64,000 bases of DNA from Arthrobacter globiformis (GTDB lineage Bacteria; Actinomycetota; Actinomycetes; Actinomycetales; Micrococcaceae): the NCBI RefSeq assembly GCF_030817195.1, contig NZ_JAUSYZ010000001.1, forward strand, positions 310,001 through 374,000, in the 5' to 3' direction. Below the pieces are notes generated by a model that was not told the DNA's origin, did no database searches, and saw only the letters and a list, made by a program, of their open reading frames with translations. Positions 54,144 to 63,097 of this stretch are shown here, in pieces (the stretch's first letter is position 1; each line of letters opens with the position of its first letter). The translations under genes were made by a program, and so were the position numbers.

Positions 54144-55067
54144 TCAGCCAAACATCCAGGCCGCGCCCAAAAGCAGCGGGACTGCCAAGGCCGATGTAAT
54201 GACCGCTGTGGACTGCGCAAGGTTCTGGCCCACGCCGTACCGGATTGCGTAGAGGACCACGTTCTGGCCGGTGGGAAGGATCGCGCAGGCCGTGACAACG
54301 AAGGTGCTGAAGGTATCGAGGCGGAACACAAACACGGCAAGCAGCCAGGCGAGTGCCGGCTGGACAGCCGATTTAAGGATAACGGCGAACAGGGTGGGGA
54401 CGCGGTCCACCGTGCCCTGGCGCGGTGACAGGCCGTGGAGCGACATGCCGAAGATGATCAGCATCAGTGGAACCGTCAGCTGGGCGACCAGCTTCAGAGG
54501 ATCCAGCACCAGGGCCGGAAGTTCAATTCCGGCCGCGCTGACGATGACGCCGAGAATTGCCGCTACGGTGACGGGGTTGCGTAGGGGAGTGGACAGAATG
54601 CTCCACAGGGAGGACCTTTTGCCATCAGGATCGGTCAGGTCCAGGATGGTCAGCGCCACCGGGGTTATAAGCGCCAGCTGGAACAGCATGATGGGGGTGA
54701 CGAACGTGGCGCTGCCGAGAATGTACAGGGACAGCGGAACGCCGAGGTTCGTGGAATTGACGATTCCCGTGGCCAGCGCACCGATGGTCGTACGCCGGAC
54801 GCCCCAACTGCCGATTGCCCCGCTCAACGCGAACAGCGCCATGACGCAAAGTGCCGTGACGACGGAGATGAGGCCAGTCTGGCTGAGGACTTCGGAAATA
54901 TGCCGGGACGCGATGGTGGAGAACATCAGGCTTGGCAGTCCGACCATGAAGGTCAGGGTGGACAGCACCTTCGTCCCGTGCGGTCCAAGGGCGTTTGTCC
55001 TGGCCAAAATGTAGCCGACGAGCAGGACCATGCCCACCACAAAGAATCCCTTTAAGACTCCATCCAA
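54144..55067 (-). CDS. AEC-family transporter, second copy
   Basis: This 307-aa membrane protein with about ten helices is paralogous to 7911-8831: LVGYILARTNALGPHG, 'LATGIVNSTNLGVPLSLYIL', and 'ACAILPTGQNVVLYAIRYG' in the second half. The family exports or imports organic anions. It is the only gene between the P450 and the small protein at 55203, with a terminator upstream, so it is probably monocistronic. Confidence 0.85.
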   Translation of the reverse strand: MDGVLKGFFVVGMVLLVGYILARTNALGPHGTKVLSTLTFMVGLPSLMFSTIASRHISEVLSQTGLISVVTALCVMALFALSGAIGSWGVRRTTIGALATGIVNSTNLGVPLSLYILGSATFVTPIMLFQLALITPVALTILDLTDPDGKRSSLWSILSTPLRNPVTVAAILGVIVSAAGIELPALVLDPLKLVAQLTVPLMLIIFGMSLHGLSPRQGTVDRVPTLFAVILKSAVQPALAWLLAVFVFRLDTFSTFVVTACAILPTGQNVVLYAIRYGVGQNLAQSTAVITSALAVPLLLGAAWMFG

Positions 55068-55126
55068 GCCGCTGTCCTCAATTCATTTCGCCTGCAGGCC
55101 GACGGCGCTCGGACCGACTCATAACG

Positions 55127-55150
55127 ACGGACCCCCGGGCGGGGGTCCGT
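55127..55150 (-). terminator. Hairpin terminator after the 68-aa gene
   Basis: ACGGACCCCC (55127-55136) pairs with GGGGGTCCGT (55141-55150) over a four-base loop. It lies 53 bp past the stop of the small minus-strand gene and before the AEC gene on the same strand, isolating the two transcripts. Confidence 0.7.
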
Positions 55151-55202
55151 CTAATTCTGCACTGCGGTCCAGTCAGAGCGGTCCAGTTAGACCTCGGCCC
55201 GG

Positions 55203-55409
55203 CTACAGCCCGAGACCCCCGAGCTTGTCGCCCAACCCGCCGGGAAGCTTGTCCAGCAGGTCCGCGGGGTTGATGCCGAGCTGGGAGAGCAGCCCGGCGT
55301 GCTGGTCGGTGTCCACCTGGTCCGGCAGCTGCGTCTCGGCCTGTGCGGCCTTGTCGTTGTCGCCTTGGGACCTGAGGAATTCGAGGATCTGGGCCTTGTC
55401 GATCTGCAT
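55203..55409 (-). CDS. Small conserved actinobacterial protein
   Basis: This 68-aa soluble protein begins MQIDKAQILEFLRSQGDND and continues with KAAQAETQLPDQVD and QHAGLLSQLGINPADLL. I recall similar 55-70-residue proteins across Actinobacteria, in mycobacteria too, without assigned function. The C-terminus ends in a Gly/Leu repeat (LPGGLGDKLGGLGL). AGGAG precedes the ATG and a terminator follows. Confidence 0.8.
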   Translation of the reverse strand: MQIDKAQILEFLRSQGDNDKAAQAETQLPDQVDTDQHAGLLSQLGINPADLLDKLPGGLGDKLGGLGL

Positions 55410-55516
55410 GGTGGTTCTCCTTTGCGATTTCCGGAACTGCTAAGGGTGCTTATTACCTTTCCGGAAAACGGCTCGCCGAACAAGTGCCGCCAGGAACCCG
55501 CGACGGAAGAAGGGGA

Positions 55517-55984
55517 CTACGCCTTGCCGCTCCCTACGACGGACGCCAGCGACGACAGGCCCTTCTCGAAGTCGCCGCCCACCATCTTGTCCATGTTCAT
55601 GAACAGTGCAAAGACCTTGCCGATGCCCTTGTGCTCGCCGGTCATGGTCCACGTGACGCGGGTGCCGCCGCCCTCCGGAACGAACGTGAAGGTGGTGGGG
55701 TTCACAGCGGCGAACGGCTTGGTGAACTCCAGCCGGATCCGAATGACATCAGGTTCCTGCGACTCGGTGATCTCCATGTTGCCGGCGCCGGCTTTGCGGT
55801 TGCCACGCCAGGCGTACCTGGCTCCAACGCCGGATTCAGCGCCGGAGTAGGTCCGCTGCATGTCCGGGTCCACGGTCTCCCATGGCGACCACTTGGGCCA
55901 CTCGCGGAAGCTGTTGACCAGCGGAAACACGTCCTTGGCGGGGGCAGGGATAACTGTGCTGCGCGTGACTGAGTAGGTTGACAT
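55517..55984 (-). CDS. SRPBCC-family (START/polyketide-cyclase-like) protein
   Basis: This 155-aa helix-grip protein has STVIPAPAKDVFPLVNSFREW at the start and 'FVPEGGGTRVTWTMTGEH' in the sheet, the pattern of SRPBCC hydrophobic-ligand-binding proteins. It probably binds or senses a small hydrophobic molecule in the cytosol. It is transcribed between two unrelated genes, so no role can be taken from context. Confidence 0.82.
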   Translation of the reverse strand: MSTYSVTRSTVIPAPAKDVFPLVNSFREWPKWSPWETVDPDMQRTYSGAESGVGARYAWRGNRKAGAGNMEITESQEPDVIRIRLEFTKPFAAVNPTTFTFVPEGGGTRVTWTMTGEHKGIGKVFALFMNMDKMVGGDFEKGLSSLASVVGSGKA

Positions 55985-56030
55985 GGCCCCATCCTATGGC
56001 CGGCCTCCGCGGGCCATAATGCGCGGGCGA

Positions 56031-56639
56031 TCAGGCGTTTTGTCCCGCGCGCCGCACGCTCGCCGGAACTCCGGCAGCGGTTTCCGCGCGGTCCAGCGCC
56101 TGGCCGAGGCGGTCCACGGCGTGCGGATACCCGGGATCCCAAGCGGTTTTCAGCGTCTCGGCCTCCCGCAGGGCCCTCACGAAATCAGCGGTTTCAGGCC
56201 GCCGGACGTCCGCCAGGTCCGGGTAGCTGATGGCCAGCGCGGGGTCGAGCTCGTAGCGCGCCCAGCGTCCAACGATCTCTTCATGCACGACGGCGGCCGC
56301 ACGGCACAGCGGTCCGTCCACCCGCCGGCGCCGCCGGGTCTCATACCAGGAAAGCACCGCAGGGCTGCTGCGGTAGGCGGCAATGCCGCTCACCCCTGCG
56401 ACGGCGGCCAGGGCCAGGCCCGCCGGTGGCGAGGCAACCGCGGGGATAAGCAGTGCCGGGGCAATCACCACCGCGCCGCCGAAAAGGTCCCAGAACAGCA
56501 GGTCAGAACTGTCGCCGTCGGACGTCTTTAAGTGATGGCGCACGATGAAAACCGTGCAGGCGACTGCGGCCGCCAGCACTGCGCTCCAGAGGACCAGTTG
56601 CAGCAGCCCCAAGGGGGCGGCTTCGGAAACTGCGGGCAC
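56031..56639 (-). CDS. Hypothetical membrane protein
   Basis: This 202-aa protein of unknown family has hydrophobic segments at about residues 8-30 and 48-85, followed by a roughly 100-residue basic and then acidic soluble tail ('SWYETRRRRRVDG', 'LREAETLKTAWDPGYPHAVD'). The GTG at 56639 has GGAGG 7 bp upstream; an adjacent GTG at 56642 is also possible. Coding character agrees with its neighbours, but I recognise no domain. Confidence 0.6.
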   Translation of the reverse strand: MPAVSEAAPLGLLQLVLWSAVLAAAVACTVFIVRHHLKTSDGDSSDLLFWDLFGGAVVIAPALLIPAVASPPAGLALAAVAGVSGIAAYRSSPAVLSWYETRRRRRVDGPLCRAAAVVHEEIVGRWARYELDPALAISYPDLADVRRPETADFVRALREAETLKTAWDPGYPHAVDRLGQALDRAETAAGVPASVRRAGQNA

Positions 56640-56773
56640 CACTGCACCTCCCAAGGACGGGCGCTGCCCGGCAATTCGGGCCGCACTTAAATTGCAGCCC
56701 CTGCGAAAGCCCCGGTCAATGGGTACCGCCCCGGCCGTTTGCAGCGGCGGCCGTGCGGCGTAGCGTAGGCGCC

Positions 56774-57151
56774 ATGCGACTCAAAATGTGCAGCATCCAC
56801 GTCCAGGACCCTGCCGCGGCGCACTCCTTCTACACGGAGACCCTCGGCTTCGACACGCTCATGGCCATGCCCGAGCACAACCTCTTTATCGTCAAGGACC
56901 CCGGAGCCGGCGGCACCGTGGGACTGCTGCTGGAGCCCAGCGACAACCCCATCGCCTCCACCTACAGCAAGGGACTGTACGACGCCGGGATCCCCGCCAT
57001 CGTCTTTGGCACACCGGACGTCAAGGCGGAGTACGAGCGCCTGTCCGCCGCCGGCGTCCAGTTCCGGGGCGAGCCCGCCGAGGATCCGTCGGGGATCTCC
57101 GCGGTGTTCGACGACGGCTGCGGTAACTACATCCAGCTGCACCAGGACTAG
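56774..57151 (+). CDS. VOC-family (glyoxalase/dioxygenase fold) protein
   Basis: This 125-aa single VOC domain has IHVQDPAAAHSFYTETLGF at the start and 'FDDGCGNYIQLHQD' with a terminal metal-binding Glu position replaced by Gln. His8 and the surrounding residues could still bind metal. It may be a glyoxalase-like or antibiotic-binding protein. It lies 6 bp upstream of the PHP-domain gene and is probably cotranscribed with it. Confidence 0.82.
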   Translation: MRLKMCSIHVQDPAAAHSFYTETLGFDTLMAMPEHNLFIVKDPGAGGTVGLLLEPSDNPIASTYSKGLYDAGIPAIVFGTPDVKAEYERLSAAGVQFRGEPAEDPSGISAVFDDGCGNYIQLHQD

Positions 57152-57157
57152 CACTGC

Positions 57158-58180
57158 ATGGACGCCGCTGACGCCCTCAACGAGATTGCCTTCTGGCTCG
57201 AGCGCTCAGCCGCGCCGACGTTCAAGGTCCAGGCATTCCGGAAGGCGGCCGGTGTCATCAGCCCACTGACACCGGACGAGGTGGCGGAGCGCGCCCGCGA
57301 CGGCAGGCTCAAGCGAACGAAGGGGATCGGGGACACCACCTTCAACGTCATCCGGCAGGCTGTGGACGGCGACGTGCCCGACTATCTGGAGAAGCTGCGC
57401 CAGGGCGGCGCCAAACCACTCGCCGCGGGGGGAGACGGGCTGCGCCCGCTGCTCCGCGGAGACCTGCACAGCCACAGTGACTGGTCCGACGGCGGTTCCC
57501 CTCCGGAGCTGATGGCTGACGCCGCCCGGCACCTGGGCCGGGAATACCTTGCCCTGACGGACCACTCGCCAAACCTCAAGATCGCCAACGGGCTGACTGC
57601 CGAGCGCCTCAGCGAGCAGCTGGACGTGGTGGCCGGGCTGAACGGCGCCGCCGACGGGAGCTTCCGGCTGCTGTCCGGCATCGAGGTGGACATCCTGGAA
57701 AACGGCGAGCTGGACCAGACGCCGGAGATGCTGGACCGGCTTGACGTGGTGGTGGCCAGCGTCCACTCCAAGCTCCGCTCGGATCGGCGCACCATGACGG
57801 AGCGGATGCTCGGCGGCATCCGGGATCCCCACACCAATGTCCTGGGCCACTGCACCGGCCGCCTGCTGCAGGGGTCCCGCGGCACCCGTCCGGAGTCCGA
57901 ATTCGATGCCGAGCGGGTCTTTGCGGCGTGCGCGGAAGCCAATGTCGCCGTCGAAATCAACTCACGGCCCGAACGGCAGGACCCGCCGGACAACCTGATG
58001 CAGCTGGCACTCGAGGCCGGCTGCCTGTTCAGCATCGACAGCGACGCCCACGCCCCGGGCCAGCTCGACTTCCTGCAGTACGGCGCCGAGCGGGCCGAAC
58101 GCAACGGTGTCCCGGCCGAGCGGATCATCACCACGTGGCCGCTGGACCGGCTTCTGGAGTGGCTGAACAGCAGAAACTAG
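57158..58180 (+). CDS. PHP-domain phosphoesterase with N-terminal helix-hairpin-helix region
   Basis: The first ~85 residues of this 340-aa protein resemble the DNA polymerase beta/X helix-hairpin-helix ('FKVQAFRKAAGVIS', 'RTKGIGDTTFNVI'). The rest is a PHP metallo-phosphoesterase: GDLHSHSDWSDGG, ALTDHSPNL, GIEVDIL, ASVHSKLR, LGHCTGR, EINSRPER and SIDSDAHAP provide the multinuclear metal ligands. It looks like a polymerase X that has lost its nucleotidyltransferase domain, and may act on DNA ends or a phosphorylated metabolite. Confidence 0.85.
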   Translation: MDAADALNEIAFWLERSAAPTFKVQAFRKAAGVISPLTPDEVAERARDGRLKRTKGIGDTTFNVIRQAVDGDVPDYLEKLRQGGAKPLAAGGDGLRPLLRGDLHSHSDWSDGGSPPELMADAARHLGREYLALTDHSPNLKIANGLTAERLSEQLDVVAGLNGAADGSFRLLSGIEVDILENGELDQTPEMLDRLDVVVASVHSKLRSDRRTMTERMLGGIRDPHTNVLGHCTGRLLQGSRGTRPESEFDAERVFAACAEANVAVEINSRPERQDPPDNLMQLALEAGCLFSIDSDAHAPGQLDFLQYGAERAERNGVPAERIITTWPLDRLLEWLNSRN

Positions 58181-58299
58181 CGGCGCGGGACGTTGCTCAG
58201 GAATTTAGTAAGCATAATGACTATTTTTGGAGGGAGTGGTACACCTTAATTGTTCCGTCGCGGAAGCCGGCGGACCCGTCTCTCCTTGCGAGGTGCACC

Positions 58300-59682
58300 A
58301 TGACCGCTATGAATCCGGCGAACCATCTGGACGAACTAGGCCACCGGACCCTTAGAAAAGTGCGCGGCCGCCTCATGCCGCTCATTGTGCTGCTCTACTT
58401 CGTGGCATACCTGGACCGGAACAACGTCGGCTTCGCCAAGCTGACCATGAGTGAGGACATCGGCCTCAGTGCCGCGGCCTACGGACTCGGCGCGGGCATG
58501 TTCTTCATCGGCTATGCGCTGCTGGAAATCCCCAGCAACGCCGGCATGTACCGGTTCGGGGCCAGGAAATGGATCGCCCGCATCCTGATCTCGTGGGGCA
58601 TCTTCGCCACGGCCATGGCACTGGTGAACGGGGAGACCACCTTCTACGTCATCCGCTTCTTCCTCGGCGCGGCCGAGGCCGGCTTCTTCCCTGCGATCCT
58701 CTTCTACCTGACCCTGTGGTTCCCCGCCCCGCAGCGCGTGCTGGTGCTGGGCATCTTCATCCTCGCCCAGCCCGTCTCCAACGCGCTCGGTGCCCCGGTG
58801 TCCGGCCTCCTGCTCCAGATGGAAGGCATCGCCGGCCTGCACGGGTGGCAGTGGCTGTACATCATCGAAGGCATCCCGGCCATCCTCCTCGGCCTGCTTA
58901 CGCCGGTCCTCATGACGGACCGGCCAAGCCACGCGCACTGGCTCGCCGCCGACGAACGGGAATGGCTCACCCGGACCATGGACGAGGAACTCGCGCACAA
59001 GCAAAAGGGCCAGCCGCATCACTTCCTGGCCGGCCTGAAGGATTCCCGGACCGTCGCCTACTCGGCGCTGTACTTCGGCCTGGTCTGCGGCATCTACGGC
59101 CTGGGCCTGTGGATGCCCACCATCGTCGCCGCCCTCGGCAAGTTCAGCACCACCCAGGTGGGCTTTATTGTCGCCATCCCGTACACGATTGCGGCCGTGT
59201 TCGTTTACTTCTGGGGCCGCCGGTCCGACCGCACGGGCAACCGCGTGCTGCACGCCAGCATCAGCATGGTGATGGCCGCCGTCGGCCTCGTGGCTGCCGG
59301 CAGCCTGGTGCAGGTCAACGCCATCCTGGCCCTGATCGCCCTGACCCTCGCGGCCATGGGCATCTACTCCGCCATCGCCCCGTTCCTGGCGATGCCGTCC
59401 ACCGCGCTGGTGGGAGCCGCCGCCGCGGCCGGCCTCGCGATGGTCAATTCACTCGGCAACCTCGGCGGCTTCGTGGCGCCGTACATCGTGGGCGTGCTCA
59501 ATGACGCCACCGGCGACAACCGGTCCGGCCTGATGTTCCTGTCTGCCTGCCTCGCGGTCACCGCCGTCGCCACCTATCTGTACGCCCGCAAGCGTCCCGA
59601 GGGGCACGTGAAGCCGGGCACACACGCCGCGGTGGGCGAAGAAGCGGTGGCGGCCGACGAGTTCGACGACACCAAATACTAG
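58300..59682 (+). CDS. MFS transporter, ACS family
   Basis: This 460-aa twelve-helix symporter has YLDRNNVGFAKLTMSEDIGL and FFLGAAEAGFFPAILFYL, typical of importers for tartrate, phthalate or short sugar acids. ATG 58300 follows a modest GAGG. It is upstream of an SDR on the same strand and convergent with the kinase-PdxA2 gene, suggesting uptake of a four-carbon acid such as threonate or erythronate (inference). Confidence 0.88.
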   Translation: MTAMNPANHLDELGHRTLRKVRGRLMPLIVLLYFVAYLDRNNVGFAKLTMSEDIGLSAAAYGLGAGMFFIGYALLEIPSNAGMYRFGARKWIARILISWGIFATAMALVNGETTFYVIRFFLGAAEAGFFPAILFYLTLWFPAPQRVLVLGIFILAQPVSNALGAPVSGLLLQMEGIAGLHGWQWLYIIEGIPAILLGLLTPVLMTDRPSHAHWLAADEREWLTRTMDEELAHKQKGQPHHFLAGLKDSRTVAYSALYFGLVCGIYGLGLWMPTIVAALGKFSTTQVGFIVAIPYTIAAVFVYFWGRRSDRTGNRVLHASISMVMAAVGLVAAGSLVQVNAILALIALTLAAMGIYSAIAPFLAMPSTALVGAAAAAGLAMVNSLGNLGGFVAPYIVGVLNDATGDNRSGLMFLSACLAVTAVATYLYARKRPEGHVKPGTHAAVGEEAVAADEFDDTKY

Positions 59683-59730
59683 ACGACACCGACTACTGGA
59701 CGACATCAGGCTCTAGAGGGGATCACCGAC

Positions 59731-60507
59731 ATGACGCACCACGACACGTTCCCGGCCGAACGCACCGCGGTGCTGACCGGGGCCGCTTCCGCGCGGGGCA
59801 TTGGCCGGGCGACGGCGGAAATGCTCGCCAGCGAGGGCTGGTCCGTGGCCATCCTCGATGTCGACGGCGACGCGGCGAGGCGCGCGGCGGAGGACATCTC
59901 CTCGGTATACGGCGTGCTGGCCCGTGGCGTGGGCGCCGACGTCTCCGACCAGGCCGCCGTGAACGCCGCCATCGACGAGGTGGAAGCCAACATGCCGCCC
60001 ATCGTGGCGCTCGCGAACCTCGCCGGCATCAGCTCACCCACGGAGTTCATGGACGAGACGCTTGAGGCGTGGGAGCGGGTCTTCAAGATCAACATGACCG
60101 GCACGTTCCTGGTCACCCAGCGCGTGCTGCGCGGAATGATCGAGCGCAGGCTCGGCCGGGTGGTCAGCGTCTCCTCCATCTCCGCGCAGCGTGGCGGAGG
60201 CACCTACTCCAAGGTGGCGTACAGCGCGTCGAAGGCAGCCATCATCGGCTTCACCCGGGCCTTGGCCAGGGAGATGGGCCAGTACAACATCACCGTCAAC
60301 TGCATCGCCCCCGGCCCAGTTGACACCGACATCATGGGCGGCACCCTGACCGACGAACGCAAGGCAGACATGTCCAGGGACATCCTCGTGGGCCGGGTGG
60401 GAACTGTCCGCGACATCGCTGCCCTGATGGTGTTCCTGATGGGGGAGGACGCCGGCTACATCACCGCCGCGACGTATGACATCAACGGCGGCCTGCAGAT
60501 TTCCTGA
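59731..60507 (+). CDS. SDR-family oxidoreductase (FabG-like)
   Basis: This 258-aa classical short-chain dehydrogenase has the cofactor motif GAASARGIGRATAEML, NLAG, SVSSISAQRGGG and the catalytic Tyr/Lys in YSASKAA. AGAGGGG precedes the ATG. Positioned between a sugar-acid importer and the convergent acid-sugar kinase-PdxA2 gene, it could invert or oxidise a hydroxyl of the imported acid before phosphorylation. The fold and activity class are clear; the substrate is inferred. Confidence 0.88.
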   Translation: MTHHDTFPAERTAVLTGAASARGIGRATAEMLASEGWSVAILDVDGDAARRAAEDISSVYGVLARGVGADVSDQAAVNAAIDEVEANMPPIVALANLAGISSPTEFMDETLEAWERVFKINMTGTFLVTQRVLRGMIERRLGRVVSVSSISAQRGGGTYSKVAYSASKAAIIGFTRALAREMGQYNITVNCIAPGPVDTDIMGGTLTDERKADMSRDILVGRVGTVRDIAALMVFLMGEDAGYITAATYDINGGLQIS

Positions 60508-60550
60508 CTGGTTGCTGCGGCTGCCCCGGGGCTCGGCTGCCGCGGGCGGC

Positions 60551-62935
60551 TCAGGCTGCCGCGGGGCTGGGCGACATCTCGGCCGCCTGGCGCAGCGCCT
60601 CGATCATGCTGCGGACGTCCACGATGCCCTTGCCTGCGATGTCGAAGGCGGTGCCGTGGTCCACGGAGGTGCGGATGACGGGCAGGCCCACGGTGATGTT
60701 GACGCCGGCTTCGATGCCGAGGACCTTGATCGGTCCGTGGCCCTGGTCGTGGTACATCGCCACGATGAGGTCGTAGTCGCCGCGACCGGCCAGGAAGAAC
60801 GCCGTGTCCGCGGGGAGCGGGCCGCGGGCGTCGATGCCGTCGGCCTGGAGCTTCTCGATGGCCGGGGTGATCTTCTCGGCTTCCTCACCGTAGCCGAAGA
60901 GGCCGTTTTCGCCGGCGTGCGGGTTGATGGCGCACACTCCGATCTTCGGGTTGGCGATGCCGGCGCGCTGCATGGCGCTGTGGCCGCGGCGCACGGTCCG
61001 CTCCACCAGGCCGGGCTCGATTTTGTTGATGGCGTCGATGAGGCCTATGTGCGTGGTGACGTGGATGACCTTCACCTTGGGCGTGGACAGCATCATGGAC
61101 ACTTCCTCGACGCCCATGAAGTGCGCCAGCAGTTCGGTGTGGCCGGGGTAGATGTGCCCGGCCTTGTGCAGCGCGGCCTTGTTCAGGGGCGCCGTGCAGA
61201 TGCCCTGGACGTGGCCGCCCATGCCCAGTTCGCAGGCGATCCGGATGTAGTGGTAGGCGGCGTTGCCGGCCTCGGCGGACTCCTGGCCCCACGGCAGGTC
61301 GGCAGAAAGCAGCTTCGGATCGATCACGTTGATCCGGCCGGCCTCGAAGACCGCCTCTCCCACCGTCTCCACCTCGACGATGTTGGCTTCCAGGCCCAGC
61401 GCCTTGGCGCCTAGCTGCAGCCGGTGGACGTCGCCGATGACCACGGGGCGGCAGTCGCGGTAGGCGTTCTCGTCGAGAAGGGCACCCACGGTCACCTCGG
61501 GGCCTACGCCGGCGCCGTCGCCCATGGTCACGGCGATGAAGGGCCGGGTGTCCTGTTCGGTTGCGTTCACTGCTGATGTCATTGGAGCTCCAGGTTTGAG
61601 GGAGGGGTGGGAAGTGCTGTTGGAAGACCGGAGGTCTTTGATGGCGGAGTAGAGCTGGACGAGGGCGTCGTCGTCGCCGAAGCTGCCGGGCTTGGTGCCC
61701 ACCAGCCGCCCGTCGTCGGAAAGGCTGACCACGGCGCCGTGCTGTACGGACGCCAGCGGGGTCAGCGAGCGGACGCCGAGGGCGTCGAGTACCTCGCGGG
61801 CCGTTTCGCCGCCGGTGAGGATCAGGTCTGTGGCTGACGCGGGACCAGTTGCCGCGTCCGCGGCCAGCCGCGCCAGGTTCTGTACGATCCTGCCGGACTC
61901 GTCGGGATTGACGACGTCGGCACTGACAGTCAGGGCTGCCGGCTCGCCTGCCGCCAGAAGCCGGTGAGCTTCCGCGAGCCGTGGACGGAAATCCTCCGGA
62001 CGCTGCAGCTCGTCGGGAGCGATGCGCAGTGCGGTGAAGCCGCCGGCTTCCAGGTTCCGCAGCTGCGCCGCCGCCTTCGCCGAGGCGGAGCCGACGGCGG
62101 CCAGCACCGTCCGGGGGACGCCCGCCGTCGTCAGACGGTGTGACACGTGCTGTTGCGCGTTTCGCGCAGAGCCGGGGCACAGCTTCGCGGCCAGCAGCAG
62201 GGCCATTCCGCCGGTTCCGGCCAGTACGATGCGCCGCCCGCCGGCCCTGAAGTCCAGGTCCAGCAGCGCGTCCGCGACGGCCTCCAGGTCGGCCGGAGTC
62301 TCGCCGTCGACAATCACGGTGGCAGGAGCGGCACTGGATGGTGTTTCAGACAGTGCCTCGCCAGACAGCGCCTTGCCAGATAGTGCCTTGCGAAGGACGG
62401 CGGCGAGGCCGCCCGACCGCACCACGGACAGCTCCGCGAGCTGCACTGCAGAGCCAGGACCCAGCAGCTGCGCGATCTCCGCGGGCGGGGCGGCTGCCTC
62501 TGCCCGCCACAGTTCGGTGCGGTCCAGCCGGACGCCGTCGGTAAAGGGCCGGCCGCCCACGACTGTCCGGTTCAGCTGGGGGAGGGCGCCGGCCACCACA
62601 ACGTGATGGCCCAGGGCCGAAAGTGCCGCGAGCTCCGGGCCAACATTGCCCCGCCACAGCGAGTCGATTTTCTTGAACAGGACACCTGCGTCGTTTGCAG
62701 CGGGGCTGCCGAAGACGGCTGCCGCAGCCGCGGCTGCCGACTCCGGGGCCACGGCGCGTGAGTGGGTGTCGACAACCACGACATCCGGACGGTGGCCGGC
62801 GTCTGCGCCTTCCACAACCGTGTCTGCCGCCGGAGCGGACAGGAGGAGCCGCGTGTCCAGCCCTTGGGCTGCAAAGCATTGCCCTACTTCTGCTGCGCCG
62901 GAAAAGTCATCGGCCTGGATGAGGACTGCAGTCAC
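60551..62935 (-). CDS. Acid-sugar kinase fused to PdxA2-type phosphate dehydrogenase
   Basis: The 794-aa frame carries two complete enzymes. Residues 1 to about 430 are a DUF1537 four-carbon acid-sugar kinase (LIQADDFSGAAEVGQCF, LFKKIDSLWRGN, LILTGGETAREVLDALG). About 450 to 794 is a PdxA-like dehydrogenase (VTMGDGAGVGPEV, YPGHTELLAHF, VTTHIGLIDA, YHDQGHGPIKVLG, with the metal-binding His residues). Such pairs phosphorylate and oxidatively decarboxylate threonate or erythronate to dihydroxyacetone phosphate. They are normally separate genes; an internal ATG at 61582 with GGAG 5 bp upstream marks the former boundary, and no stop lies between. GTG 62935 has GGGAGG upstream. Confidence 0.85.
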   Translation of the reverse strand: MTAVLIQADDFSGAAEVGQCFAAQGLDTRLLLSAPAADTVVEGADAGHRPDVVVVDTHSRAVAPESAAAAAAAVFGSPAANDAGVLFKKIDSLWRGNVGPELAALSALGHHVVVAGALPQLNRTVVGGRPFTDGVRLDRTELWRAEAAAPPAEIAQLLGPGSAVQLAELSVVRSGGLAAVLRKALSGKALSGEALSETPSSAAPATVIVDGETPADLEAVADALLDLDFRAGGRRIVLAGTGGMALLLAAKLCPGSARNAQQHVSHRLTTAGVPRTVLAAVGSASAKAAAQLRNLEAGGFTALRIAPDELQRPEDFRPRLAEAHRLLAAGEPAALTVSADVVNPDESGRIVQNLARLAADAATGPASATDLILTGGETAREVLDALGVRSLTPLASVQHGAVVSLSDDGRLVGTKPGSFGDDDALVQLYSAIKDLRSSNSTSHPSLKPGAPMTSAVNATEQDTRPFIAVTMGDGAGVGPEVTVGALLDENAYRDCRPVVIGDVHRLQLGAKALGLEANIVEVETVGEAVFEAGRINVIDPKLLSADLPWGQESAEAGNAAYHYIRIACELGMGGHVQGICTAPLNKAALHKAGHIYPGHTELLAHFMGVEEVSMMLSTPKVKVIHVTTHIGLIDAINKIEPGLVERTVRRGHSAMQRAGIANPKIGVCAINPHAGENGLFGYGEEAEKITPAIEKLQADGIDARGPLPADTAFFLAGRGDYDLIVAMYHDQGHGPIKVLGIEAGVNITVGLPVIRTSVDHGTAFDIAGKGIVDVRSMIEALRQAAEMSPSPAAA
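62152..62171. promoter_or_regulatory. Operator-like copy inside the kinase coding region
   Basis: GTTGCGCGTTTCGCGCAGAG differs at one position from the intergenic site at 63004-63023 and holds the same TGCGC-N5-GCGCA palindrome. It falls about 760 bp inside the kinase gene, encoding Ser-Ala-Arg-Asn-Ala-Gln-Gln. It could be an auxiliary operator for looping, or simply GC-rich coding coincidence. Confidence 0.35.
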
Positions 62936-62980
62936 GTCGTCCTCCCTTCTTCTATGGATCGGTAGCACCATGATGGCATG

Positions 62981-63023
62981 TTTGCGCGAATTGCGCTAGA
63001 GCGGTTGCGCATTTCGCGCAGAG
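62981..63023. promoter_or_regulatory. Paired TGCGC-N5-GCGCA operator candidates
   Basis: The divergent region between the kinase-PdxA2 gene and the binding-protein gene holds TTTGCGCGAATTGCGCT (62981-62997) and GTTGCGCATTTCGCGCAGAG (63004-63023). Both show an inverted TGCGC/GCGCA pair spaced by five bases, with centres 22 bp apart. The pattern suits an IclR- or GntR-type regulator, whose gene is not in this window. Confidence 0.6.
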
Positions 63024-63097
63024 ATGGCAGAGTGATGCATGTAACACGGCGCAGGCCATCCGGCCGCCAGCCGTCCCATTCAACCGAGAGGTCAACG

